From: CAZLKN01 sp964560135
GTDB lineage: Bacteria; Actinomycetota; JAICYB01
Direction: 5' to 3'
DNA: 64,000 bases
NCBI GenBank assembly: GCA_964560135.1
Contig: CAZLKN010000007.1
Coordinates: 17,927 to 81,926 of the forward strand
In this document: positions 34,837-42,605 of the stretch, piece by piece
Position numbering within the stretch: position 1 is the stretch's first letter
How the letters are laid out: each line of letters starts with the position of its first letter
Position numbers and translations under genes: made by a program
Notes under the pieces: model-generated
Database searches by the model: none
Seen by the model: only the letters and a program-made list of their open reading frames with translations
What the model was told of the DNA's origin: nothing

Positions 34837-35984
34837 AGCTCACCCTCCCGCTCACTCCGCCATCCGACCTCGTCGCCCTGCCCGCCCGGCTCGTCCCCCT
34901 CTCCGTCCGGGGGGCCACCGGAAGGCTCGTGACCACGCTCCGTGGTCATATCGTCGGAGACATCACTCTGAGTGCCTTCCACTGCCGCCTCACTCTCCGT
35001 GGTGGGTGGCTGCTCTTGGGGAACATGCCCTTCGGCCCCCTCCGGGAGATGCTGGTGGCCCACGATCAGATCGCGGGCCTTGGAGACCGCCCAGGCGGCC
35101 GGATTGGGACGTGAAGGTCCATCATCAGAACCTGGCCCATCCGCCGGCGGACTCTCCACCGGCGGTTCATCTGCCGGCAGATGCGCGTCCGGGCTCTCCG
35201 TCTGCGCCGCCTCCGGTTGAGGCGCCTTCAGGTGTCGGCCGTCGAATTCCTCCGCCAGCCACCGGTAGGCCATCGATCCCCGCGAACTGGGGTCGTACAC
35301 GGTAGCCGGCTGCCCGTAAGAGGGCGCCTCGGACAGCCGGACGCTCCGAGGGATCACCGTGGAGAACACCCGTTCCCCGAAGTGTTGGCGGACCTCCTCT
35401 GCCACTTGTTCCGACAACTTCGTCCGAGCGTCGTACATGGTCAGGACGATCCCGCCGATCTCGAGGCTCGGATTGAGTCCGGACCGCACGAGCTCGACGT
35501 TCCTGATGAGTTGGCTGAGACCCTCGAGAGCGTAATATTCGCATTGGATCGGGACGAGCATCCAATCCGCGGCCGTCAGTGCGTTCACGGTCAACAGCCC
35601 AAGAGAGGGTGGACAGTCCACGAGGATCGCGTCGTAGTCGGCGTCGAGGGTCTCCAGGGCCGTGCGCAGCTTGCTCTCCCGCGCGAACGCAGATACCAGC
35701 TCCAACTCCGCCCCGGCCAGGTCGATCGCGGACGGAAGCAGGAACAGGTTCTCGTAGGGCGTCCCCACCACGATCTCCGCCGGATCCCGGCTCCCGACGA
35801 TCACATCGTAGACAGAAGCCTCTACCACTCTGTGGTCCACACCCACACCGGTGGTCGCGTTCGCCTGGGGATCGAGATCCACCAACAGGATGCGTCGTCC
35901 GAGCTCCGCGAGGCACGCCGCGAGGTTCACGGCTGTGGTCGTCTTGCCCACCCCGCCCTTCTGGTTCGCGATGGCCACCCGCAT
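34833..35984 (-). CDS. parA: Chromosome-partitioning ATPase ParA with long acidic C-terminal tail
   Basis: 383 residues, about 125 longer than typical ParA/Soj. Residues 1-252 are the deviant-Walker ATPase: KGGVGKTTT (9-17), LLVDLDPQAN, VDCPPSLGLL and PIQCEYYALEGL. From about 253 the sequence is a Pro/Glu/Asp/Ser/Gly-rich, probably disordered extension with one short helical candidate (NPAAWAVSKARDLIVG, 294-309). The reading frame is continuous, and the parB start overlaps its end by 4 nt, so the tail is not an assembly error. The gene order matches other actinobacteria. Confidence 0.96.
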   Translation of the reverse strand: MRVAIANQKGGVGKTTTAVNLAACLAELGRRILLVDLDPQANATTGVGVDHRVVEASVYDVIVGSRDPAEIVVGTPYENLFLLPSAIDLAGAELELVSAFARESKLRTALETLDADYDAILVDCPPSLGLLTVNALTAADWMLVPIQCEYYALEGLSQLIRNVELVRSGLNPSLEIGGIVLTMYDARTKLSEQVAEEVRQHFGERVFSTVIPRSVRLSEAPSYGQPATVYDPSSRGSMAYRWLAEEFDGRHLKAPQPEAAQTESPDAHLPADEPPVESPPADGPGSDDGPSRPNPAAWAVSKARDLIVGHQHLPEGAEGHVPQEQPPTTESEAAVEGTQSDVSDDMTTERGHEPSGGPPDGEGDEPGGQGDEVGWRSEREGEL

Positions 35985-36047
35985 ACTGATCCCCCTTCCG
36001 CCTCCGGGACCTCGTAGATCTCCCTGGAACGCACTCGCCTCAGACCG

Positions 36048-36770
36048 TCAGGACAACGGGCGGCGCGCAGGAACGCCGGCCCGCCTGGGGAAGCGTACGG
36101 GGCAGGTGTCGGTCTTCGGTACGATCACAGCCCATCTTGCCGCGTCCAACCCCGGGACCGCAAGAGATTCACGAAGAATCTCGCCTCCTCCGAGCTGAGC
36201 CGCGGCCGCGGCAGCGGCAGCGAGCGCCTCCGGTGTCACCGCCGCCGGCCCCACGGCCAGGATCGCGGCCCCGCCGGGCCGTACGAGGGGGAGGAGGAGT
36301 TCCAGGGCGACCGGTGGGGGAGCGAGGGCCCGGGCAACGGCTGTGCCGAAGTGCTCGCGGCGCTCCGGATCGCGTCCGAGGTCCTCGGCTCGCCCCCACA
36401 CCACCTCCACGGCGAGACCCGCAGACGTCGCGGCCTCTTCGAGGAAGCGAACCTTCTTCTGTTCGGAGTCCACCAGCGTGGTCCGGCATCCGAGGGCGGC
36501 GAGGACGAGCCCTGGGAGCCCCGCTCCGGACCCCACGTCCACGAGCTCGCCTTCGCGTCCCACGAGCGGAAAGAGGGCAGCGGATTCCAGGATGTGCCGG
36601 GTGAGGATCCGGGGTCCTTCCGCGGGACCAAGGATGCCCCGCTCTACGCCGGGCCCCTCCAGGAACGCCGCCAAGCGGGCCAGGCGATCGGCTGCGTCCT
36701 CGGCCGCGTCCCCCAGCGCCAGGCCCAGGCTCTGGAGCCCCTGGAGGACCGTTGTTTCACGTGCTACCAT
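36048..36770 (-). CDS. rsmG: 16S rRNA m7G527 methyltransferase RsmG (GidB)
   Basis: 240 residues from the ATG at 36770. SAM motif VDVGSGAGLPGL, LVDSEQKKVRFL, and the C-terminal PRRAGVPARRPL. It methylates N7 of G527 in 16S rRNA; loss gives low-level streptomycin resistance in other bacteria. The frame is open further upstream, but that would run through a divergent gene. Its first codons overlap a parS-like site. Confidence 0.95.
   Translation of the reverse strand: MVARETTVLQGLQSLGLALGDAAEDAADRLARLAAFLEGPGVERGILGPAEGPRILTRHILESAALFPLVGREGELVDVGSGAGLPGLVLAALGCRTTLVDSEQKKVRFLEEAATSAGLAVEVVWGRAEDLGRDPERREHFGTAVARALAPPPVALELLLPLVRPGGAAILAVGPAAVTPEALAAAAAAAAQLGGGEILRESLAVPGLDAARWAVIVPKTDTCPVRFPRRAGVPARRPLS
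36753..36768. promoter_or_regulatory. parS-like centromere site in the first codons of rsmG
   Basis: TGTTTCACGTGCTACC matches the bacterial parS consensus TGTTTCACGTGAAACA at 13 of 16 positions, with the central 11 perfect. It lies within the parAB-rsmG cluster, about 3 kb from dnaA, where parS sites are expected. Confidence 0.6.
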
Positions 36771-36812
36771 ACGGTGTAACAACTCCAGCTGGTCAGGACA
36801 GGGAGGCGTGCG

Positions 36813-37184
36813 ATGGATGCCGGAAGGGGCCGGTCGGGCCCGACGGAACTCGAACTCGGGATCCTTCTCGGGGTTCTGGTCGGAGAGGGAAGCTTCGGCG
36901 GGGACGGTCGCCAGCCCCAGATCACCGTCCGGATGCACGTGCGCCACGAGGCACTGTTCCATCTACTGCAACGCATCGTCGTGGGCTCCCGCCTGTACGG
37001 ACCCTACAACCATTCGGGGCGAGAGTACTTCCAGTGGTCGGTCCGTGGACAGGCACTCAGGCGTCTGGTCCCGATCATCGACCCCCACCTGACCCCGGAA
37101 CTCGACGAACACGCGGCTGCCCGGTACCGCCGCATGAAGGACACCTACGGACGCTTCCTCGGCCTGCCCGAGCCTTCGGGATGA
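36813..37184 (+). CDS. Single-domain LAGLIDADG-like protein
   Basis: 123 residues; ATG with GGGAGG upstream. The body reads LGILLGVLVGEGSFGGDG, followed by QITVRMHVRHEALFHLLQRIV, YGPY and FQWSVRGQALRRLVPII. This is the alpha-beta-beta-alpha-beta-beta pattern of one LAGLIDADG motif with an acidic residue at the catalytic position (GEGSF). One domain would have to dimerise to cut DNA. It is not inside an intron or intein. It may be a homing relic or a DNA-binding regulator in the manner of the WhiA N-terminal domain. Divergent from rsmG and convergent with jag. Confidence 0.7.
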   Translation: MDAGRGRSGPTELELGILLGVLVGEGSFGGDGRQPQITVRMHVRHEALFHLLQRIVVGSRLYGPYNHSGREYFQWSVRGQALRRLVPIIDPHLTPELDEHAAARYRRMKDTYGRFLGLPEPSG

Positions 37185-37258
37185 CGCCTCGCGTGCGGTG
37201 GGGTGGGTCGACCAACAGCTCCAAGCTCACGGCCATCACCAGGAGCTTGTGAATCAGT

Positions 37259-38011
37259 TCACGAGCGGTCGTCGTTCTCCCGATCCTGGCGGTCCCGGCC
37301 CCCGGGCCCCCGGCGCCGGCCGCGGCGCCGTTCCCAGTAGGCCTCCACGTCGACCACCACCGCCTGCCGGGTCCTGAGCTTCCGCTGCACACCCGCTCTG
37401 ACCAGCTCCTGGAGCGCCTCGAGCGTTGCCCCTCCACGCCCGATCAGGATCCCCATGTCATCCCCGAAGATCTCCACGTACACGGTGCCGCCGGAGGCGC
37501 GCGTCGTGACCTCGCCGTCCAGGCCCATCCGCTGCAGTACGCCGCGCACCATCTCTCCCCCGACCTCCATCGCCTGCTCCTGGCGCTCGGCGAGCGAGAG
37601 CTGGTCCTCGTCCTCGGTTTCCTGCACCCGCGGCTCGGCGGCCGCCGGCTCGGCACGATCGGGGGAAGGCTCAGCCACGGCCTCCCGAGCTGGGGCCGGA
37701 GCCGGTGGCTCCGCCTCCTCGGGTGGCGGAGGCCGTTCGGGGGCCGCCGGCTCGGGTTCCTCCGGGGCCGGAGGCTGTTCGGGGGCCGGGGCGGGCCGGG
37801 GCCGGTCGTCCCGGAACGCCGACCGCACGTCCACCGCCTCGCTGCGAGGCCGCACCCGGACGAGCGCGGGCTCTCCACCCAGCCCGAACAGGCCTTTCGC
37901 GCCCTCGCGCAACACCTCGACCTCGAGCTCGGACTCGGGAAGCCTCGCCGCGGCGATCGCCGCCGCCCGGGCCTCTTCCACGCTCCGGCCTTCCTTCTCG
38001 ATCCACGGCAT
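37259..38011 (-). CDS. jag: Jag/KhpB-like RNA-binding protein lacking R3H
   Basis: 250 residues from the ATG at 38011. N-terminal Jag_N domain (MPWIEKEGRSVEEARAAA ... GLFGLGGEPALVRVR), a long Pro/Glu/Ala-rich linker (about 75-150), then a KH domain (GGTVYVEIFGDDMGILIGRGG, TLEALQELV). The chain ends shortly after VVVDVEAYWERRRGRRR with a charged tail. The R3H domain that normally follows is absent, and I find no R3H sequence in other frames downstream. In other Gram-positives KhpA/KhpB tune cell division through sRNA or mRNA binding. It lies 17 nt after yidC. Confidence 0.88.
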   Translation of the reverse strand: MPWIEKEGRSVEEARAAAIAAARLPESELEVEVLREGAKGLFGLGGEPALVRVRPRSEAVDVRSAFRDDRPRPAPAPEQPPAPEEPEPAAPERPPPPEEAEPPAPAPAREAVAEPSPDRAEPAAAEPRVQETEDEDQLSLAERQEQAMEVGGEMVRGVLQRMGLDGEVTTRASGGTVYVEIFGDDMGILIGRGGATLEALQELVRAGVQRKLRTRQAVVVDVEAYWERRRGRRRGPGGRDRQDRENDDRS

Positions 38012-38028
38012 CGTCTGGTCTCCTGCGT

Positions 38029-38880
38029 TCAGCGCTTGCGGTTCGGCTTGGTCTGCTTGCCTTTGAGCTCCCGGGCCTTGATCTGCTTGCCCTTCGCGGG
38101 CTGGCTCGGCTTCGCCGGCTTGGACGGGGGAGGTTCGGGCAGCTTGGACCCCCGCAGCATGATCGTCTGTTGGGCGAACTGGTAGACGTTCTGCGTCGCC
38201 CAGTACAGCACCAGACCGGCGGGGAACTGGAGCATGATGAAAACGAAGAACAACGGCATGAGCTGCATGATCTTCTGCTGTTGCGGGTTCTGACCCGTGC
38301 GCATCTGCCGCATCGACAGGAAGCTGGTCACGGTCATCAGCGCCAGCAGCAACCACCCGGCGGGGCTCGAACTGGCACCGTGGGCGAGGTCGCCGATGCC
38401 GAGGAACGGCATCTCGGGCACGAGGCCGCGCTGCTGCGCCAGGTCGAGGATCGACCGGCCCGTATCCTCGGCGATCGGCTGCAGCCGCTCCGCGATCTCG
38501 CCGGGCACCTGGGTCAGGTTCCGGATCGCGTAGAACATCGCGAACAGGATCGGGCCCTGGGCGATCATCGGCAGACAGCCCCCGAGCGGGTTCACACCCT
38601 CCCGCTTGTAGAGCTCCATCATCTCCTGGTTCAGCCGCTGGCGGTCCTTCTTGTACTTCTGCTGGAGCCGCTTCATCTCCGGCTGGAGCCGCTGCATCGC
38701 CTGCATGGATCGGATCTGTTTCACGGCGAGCGGCAGCACCAACGTCCGCACGATCAGCGTGAGAACGACGATCGCCGCCGCCCACTGGTGCGATCCGAGG
38801 AAGGAGAAAGCATCGGCCAGGGTCTGGAGGCCCGTGGCGAACAGCGCCACGAACTCGTTCCAGATCTGCAACGGGCTCAT
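38029..38880 (-). CDS. yidC: Membrane protein insertase YidC
   Basis: 283 residues. The core of five spans is clear: AAAIVVLTLIVRTLVLPLAVKQ with the hydrophilic-groove Arg, the cytoplasmic helical hairpin (RLQPEMKRLQQKYKKDRQRL), PLGGCLPMIAQGPIL, and FAGLVLYWATQN-like FPAGLVLYWATQN. A Lys-rich C-terminal tail can bind ribosomes. Inserts membrane proteins with or without SecYEG. Its ATG overlaps the yidD stop by 4 nt. Confidence 0.97.
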   Translation of the reverse strand: MSPLQIWNEFVALFATGLQTLADAFSFLGSHQWAAAIVVLTLIVRTLVLPLAVKQIRSMQAMQRLQPEMKRLQQKYKKDRQRLNQEMMELYKREGVNPLGGCLPMIAQGPILFAMFYAIRNLTQVPGEIAERLQPIAEDTGRSILDLAQQRGLVPEMPFLGIGDLAHGASSSPAGWLLLALMTVTSFLSMRQMRTGQNPQQQKIMQLMPLFFVFIMLQFPAGLVLYWATQNVYQFAQQTIMLRGSKLPEPPPSKPAKPSQPAKGKQIKARELKGKQTKPNRKR

Positions 38881-39158
38881 TCGCCGCTCCGCGCCGCGAC
38901 GCGCTCCCGGTCGGACCGCTCATGGCGCCAGGTGAAGTCCGCCGGCAGGGGATCCATCCCTCCGTCGTGCCACGGGTGGCAGCGCAGAACCCGCCGGAGG
39001 GCCAGGTAGGCTCCCCGCACCGCCCCGAAGCGCGACAGCGCCTCGATCGCGTACTGGGAGCAGGTTGGATGGAAGCGGCACCGGGAGCCGAGCAGGGGAG
39101 AGATCAGGCGCTGATAGCCGCGCAATCCCGCGACCATCAGCCGAGCCGGGTATCTCAT
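38877..39158 (-). CDS. yidD: Membrane protein insertion efficiency factor YidD
   Basis: 93 residues. Signature YQRLISPLLGSRCRFHPTCSQYA, then LRCHPWHDGGMDP. Peripheral membrane helper of YidC. Coupled by 4-nt overlaps to rnpA before it and yidC after it. Confidence 0.96.
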   Translation of the reverse strand: MRYPARLMVAGLRGYQRLISPLLGSRCRFHPTCSQYAIEALSRFGAVRGAYLALRRVLRCHPWHDGGMDPLPADFTWRHERSDRERVAARSGE

Positions 39159-39523
39159 GTCGAGGTGTGTCCTTCTGTCGTCTGTGGTGTGGTGAGCCCT
39201 GCCCGAGTCGCTGCTTCCGTGAATGCCCGTCGAAGTTCGACCAGGTCGGCTTCGGCCGCCGGTCCGCGAGCCACGACGACCATGTCGACCCCCGGCGCGA
39301 ACCGCGGGATCAGTGGCCGCACGGCCTCCCTCAGGAGCCGCTTGACGCGATTCCGAACGACGGCTCCCCCGATCCTGCGGGTCACCGCCAAGCCGATCCT
39401 GGGGGGTTCCCGTACGTCCCGGTCCAGATGGTACAGCACCAGTTCGGGACGGGCCACCGAGGCCCCCTCGTGGATCACGCGCTTGAAGTCACGCGACGAG
39501 CGGAGTCGGTGGACGCGCTTCAC
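39155..39523 (-). CDS. rnpA: Ribonuclease P protein component
   Basis: 122 residues. RNase P protein motifs: RLRSSRDFKRV, RIGLAVTRRIGGAVVRNRVKRLLREAVR with the RNR box. Binds RNase P RNA for maturation of tRNA 5' ends. 32 bp after rpmH, in the standard operon order. Confidence 0.96.
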   Translation of the reverse strand: MKRVHRLRSSRDFKRVIHEGASVARPELVLYHLDRDVREPPRIGLAVTRRIGGAVVRNRVKRLLREAVRPLIPRFAPGVDMVVVARGPAAEADLVELRRAFTEAATRAGLTTPQTTEGHTST

Positions 39524-39555
39524 GGGCCCTCACCGCGACGACCGGGCCCGGGGGA

Positions 39556-39690
39556 TCAGGCGCTCAGACGGTGGCGGCCCTTCTCCCGCCGGCGGCGAAT
39601 GACGGCCCGCCCGCCTGGTTTGCGCATGCGCTTGCGGAAGCCGTGGGTGCGGCTCCGGCGCCTGTTGTGTGGCTGGTAGGTCCTCTTCAT
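39556..39690 (-). CDS. rpmH: 50S ribosomal protein L34
   Basis: 44 residues from the ATG at 39690: MKRTYQPHNRRRSRTHGF, KRMRKPGGRAVI and a basic end, identical in layout to L34 elsewhere. Highly Arg-rich. First gene of the rpmH-rnpA-yidD-yidC-jag run, divergent from dnaA. Confidence 0.98.
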   Translation of the reverse strand: MKRTYQPHNRRRSRTHGFRKRMRKPGGRAVIRRRREKGRHRLSA

Positions 39691-39729
39691 GACGCGATTT
39701 CCCCGGGTCGGCGTACTTGCGGTCCTAGC

Positions 39730-39758
39730 AGGGTACATGCAGCGAAACCCCTGGTCAA
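39730..39758 (-). promoter_or_regulatory. rpmH promoter
   Basis: On the minus strand TTGACC (39753-39758) and TACCCT (39730-39735) are 17 nt apart, placing the start near 39723 and giving a leader of about 33 nt before the rpmH ATG. Confidence 0.6.
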
Positions 39759-39765
39759 CCGGGGA

Positions 39766-39796
39766 TTGACAAGTCCGTGTCCCACGGCGGTAGTAT
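39766..39796 (+). promoter_or_regulatory. dnaA promoter
   Basis: TTGACA (39766-39771) and TAGTAT (39791-39796) with 19 nt between them; a one-base shift gives 18. The predicted start near 39803 leaves a leader of about 110 nt holding DnaA-box-like sequences (GTTTCCACA at 39856, TGTGGATAT at 39879), which suggests autoregulation by DnaA. Confidence 0.55.
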
Positions 39797-39915
39797 GCAC
39801 CCGCTCCGGGTGACGGAGCCGCGGCCTCCGGGCCGCGTTTCTGCGTTCAAGGGCGGTTTCCACACCTGTGGAGAGAGCTGTGGATATGTCGGCGAACACG
39901 CTGGGGGGAGGGCCA

Positions 39916-41280
39916 ATGGCACCCACCGAAGCCCAGGTCGTCTGGGAACAGTGCCTCACCGCCGTACGGGAACGGTTGTCCACACCGGCCTCCCGCGCCT
40001 GGTTCGAGGAGACCGAACCGGTCTCACTCAGCCAGGAGGCCATCACACTGTGCGCACCCCACTCCTTCGCCAAGGAATGGCTCGAGCAGCGCTACGCCGG
40101 GCTGCTTCAGGAGACACTGAACAGGGCCGCCGGTCGCGAGCTCCGCGTCGAAATCGTCACACAGAACGGAGGTTCGCCCCAGCCGGTCCCTGCGATGCCT
40201 CCGCCGCCGGTCCCCGCGGCCCCGGCCCCCGAGGAGCAGGAGGACCAGGCTGCCCTCAGCCCCCGCTACACCTTCGAGACCTTCGTGATCGGTCCCTCGA
40301 ACCGTTTCGCCCACGCCGCCGCCATGGCCGTGGCCGAGGCCCCCGCCAGCGCCTACAATCCGCTGTTCGTCTACGGGGGAGCGGGGCTCGGCAAGACCCA
40401 CCTCCTGCATTCCATCGGGCGGCACAGCCAGGTCCTCTACCCGCACCTGACCGTGAAGTACGTGAGCTCGGAGCGGTTCATGAACGAGTTCATCAACGCG
40501 ATCAAGGACGACCGCAGCGAGGCCTTCCAGCGCAAGTACCGGGAGAACGACATCCTCCTGGTGGACGACATCCAGTTCCTGGAGAACAAGGAACGCACCC
40601 AGGAGGAGTTCTTCCACACGTTCAACGCGCTGCACAACGCCAACCGGCAGATCATCATCTCGTCCGACCGGCCCCCCAAGAAGATCGCCACGCTCGAGGA
40701 CCGGCTGCGCTCCCGGTTCGAGTGGGGGCTGATCACCGACATCCAGCCCCCTGACCTCGAGACCCGCATCGCGATCCTGCGCAAGAAAGCGGAGATGGAC
40801 CATCTGACCGTCCCCGAGGAGGTCATGTACTACATCGCCTCGCGGGTCGAGTCCAACATCCGGGAGCTGGAAGGAGCCCTGATCAGGGCCATCGCCTACG
40901 CCTCGCTGAATCAGACGACGGTCACCCTCGACCTCGCCGAGGAGGTGCTGGGGCACCTGTTCCCTTCCGCCGCCGCCGAGCCCGTACGGGTGGACACCAT
41001 CCTCGGGGAGACGGCCGCCTACTTCGGGGTGACCGTGGACGACCTCCGCTCCCAGAACCGCTCACGACCCATCGTGCAGGCTCGCCAGATCGGCATGTAC
41101 CTGGTGCGCGACCTCACGGATCTGTCGCTGCCCAAGATCGGCGAGGTGTTCGGGGGCCGCGACCACACCACGGTCCTGCACGCCAACCAGAAGGTCCTGA
41201 ACATGATGTCGGAGAAGCGCGTGGTCTATCACCAGGTCCAGGACCTCACCGCGCGCATCAGGAAACGGTCGGGAAGCTAG
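39916..41280 (+). CDS. dnaA: Chromosomal replication initiator DnaA
   Basis: 454 residues from the ATG at 39916, chosen because GGGGGGAGGG sits just before it; in-frame ATG (39886) and GTG (39868) would add 10 or 16 residues. Domain I (VWEQCLTAVRERL), a Pro-rich domain II, domain III with Walker A GGAGLGKTH and Walker B LLVDDIQFL, and domain IV ending with the DnaA signature GGRDHTTVLHA. A perfect TTGTCCACA box lies inside the coding region at 39976-39984. Confidence 0.97.
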   Translation: MAPTEAQVVWEQCLTAVRERLSTPASRAWFEETEPVSLSQEAITLCAPHSFAKEWLEQRYAGLLQETLNRAAGRELRVEIVTQNGGSPQPVPAMPPPPVPAAPAPEEQEDQAALSPRYTFETFVIGPSNRFAHAAAMAVAEAPASAYNPLFVYGGAGLGKTHLLHSIGRHSQVLYPHLTVKYVSSERFMNEFINAIKDDRSEAFQRKYRENDILLVDDIQFLENKERTQEEFFHTFNALHNANRQIIISSDRPPKKIATLEDRLRSRFEWGLITDIQPPDLETRIAILRKKAEMDHLTVPEEVMYYIASRVESNIRELEGALIRAIAYASLNQTTVTLDLAEEVLGHLFPSAAAEPVRVDTILGETAAYFGVTVDDLRSQNRSRPIVQARQIGMYLVRDLTDLSLPKIGEVFGGRDHTTVLHANQKVLNMMSEKRVVYHQVQDLTARIRKRSGS

Positions 41281-41516
41281 GTCCACAGGGCCTGGGGACG
41301 AGCTGGGGACGGAGGACTGACGATGGTGGACAACTTCACGGCTACGCACACGGAGCCCAAAGATGTCCCCAGCCGTCCCGATACTGTCCCCAGCCGGTGG
41401 AGGGCACGTGACCTGGGAACAGAGGTGGTTACCCACAGCGTGCACAGGACTTACTACTGCTGCTACCTGAGAGATGTATTTGAGAAGGAACAGAGAACCG
41501 ACCCGGGAGGGAAGCG
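41281..41516. other. Putative oriC (dnaA-dnaN intergenic region)
   Basis: The 236-bp gap between dnaA and dnaN is the usual place of oriC in actinobacteria. It holds GGTCCACAG just after the dnaA stop, TTGTCCACC on the minus strand (41325-41333), TTACCCACA (41429-41437), and four NNGTCCCCA boxes: two on the minus strand (41293-41301, 41304-41312) and two on the plus strand (41363-41371, 41384-41392). The stretch 41445-41490 is relatively A+T-rich and could unwind. Assignment rests on position and box content. Confidence 0.75.
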
Positions 41517-42599
41517 ATGAAGCTCGTATGCCCCCGTGAAGAACTGTCGCGAGGACTCCAGACCGTTCTGCGTAGCGTCGGCGCCAGAGCGGGCATCCCG
41601 GCGTTGTCGGGGGTCCTGGTTGAGCTCACCGACCAGGACCTGCGGCTCACGACCACCGACCTCGAGCTGACGACGAGGGTGCGGGTGCCGGTCACCGGAG
41701 AGGCGGGCAAGGTCGTCGTCCCCGCCCGGCTGCTTGCGGAGATCGTGCGCAATCTGCCGTCGGACGACGTGGAGCTGGTGGTGGAGGACGGCACGGTGAA
41801 GGTCGCCGGAGGCCGTGCCCGGTTCGGGTTGCGTTCGCTGGCGGCCGAGGACTTCCCGCGCACCGAGCTCACCGGCGAGACCACGACGTTCAAGGTCGAA
41901 GGCGACCTGCTGGCCGGTGCGCTGAACCAGGTCGCCCCGGCAGCTTCACGGGACGAGACCCGCCCGGTGCTGACGGGGGTCCTGTTCGAAGGAGAGGGCG
42001 AGGGGCTGCGGATCGTCGCCACCGACTCCTACCGCCTCGCCGTGCGCAAGGTGGCCGTTGCGGGGGCGTCGGGGATGAAGATGCTGGCTCCGGCCCGGGC
42101 CGTGGTGGAGGTGGCGCGGATCGCCGCCGGTCAGACCGTGGAGATCCAGGTCTCGGCCTCCCAGGTCAGCTTCCAGGCCGGTGACGTGGTGGTCCAGAGT
42201 CGGCTGATCGAAGGCGAGTTTCCCGCCTACCGGCAGCTGCTCCCGGAGGACCTGCCCAATACGCTCGAGGTCGAGCGGGACCCCTTCATCCAGGCGCTGC
42301 GGCGTGTGGCCGTGCTGGCCCAGGACGCCACCCCGGTGTTCCTCGAGCTGGAACCGGACCGCGTGCGGATGGTCTGCCAGGCACAGGGGCTGGGGGAGGC
42401 CGCCGAGGAGGCCGACGGGCAGTACACGGGCGAGCAGGTGCGGATCGCGTTCAACCCCGGCTACCTCGAGGCGGGGGTGACCGCCTGCGATCAGGACCGT
42501 GTGAAACTCGAGTTGTCCGATCCGCAGCGTCCGGCTCTGATCCGGGGCGTCGAGGAGCAGGAGTTCGTGTACCTGCTGATGCCGATCCGGGTGTCGTAG
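41517..42599 (+). CDS. dnaN: DNA polymerase III beta sliding clamp
   Basis: 360 residues; GGGAGGGAAG before the ATG. Three clamp domains, with TRPVLTGVLFEGEG at the start of domain 2 and the C-terminal EFVYLLMPIRVS of the protein-binding pocket. Ring clamp for replicative polymerase. Followed 6 bp later by recF. Confidence 0.97.
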   Translation: MKLVCPREELSRGLQTVLRSVGARAGIPALSGVLVELTDQDLRLTTTDLELTTRVRVPVTGEAGKVVVPARLLAEIVRNLPSDDVELVVEDGTVKVAGGRARFGLRSLAAEDFPRTELTGETTTFKVEGDLLAGALNQVAPAASRDETRPVLTGVLFEGEGEGLRIVATDSYRLAVRKVAVAGASGMKMLAPARAVVEVARIAAGQTVEIQVSASQVSFQAGDVVVQSRLIEGEFPAYRQLLPEDLPNTLEVERDPFIQALRRVAVLAQDATPVFLELEPDRVRMVCQAQGLGEAAEEADGQYTGEQVRIAFNPGYLEAGVTACDQDRVKLELSDPQRPALIRGVEEQEFVYLLMPIRVS

Positions 42600-42605
42600 A
42601 GGCGC

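Noticed and set aside
36771..36962. N-terminal extension of RsmG to 304 residues
   Set aside because: The added residues are antisense to the LAGLIDADG-like gene, which has its own good ribosome binding site; RsmG proteins start near MVARETTV.
37185..37437. Frameshifted R3H domain of Jag in the neighbouring minus-strand frame
   Set aside because: The alternative frame encodes unrelated Arg/Gly-rich sequence with no R3H (RxxxH) motif.
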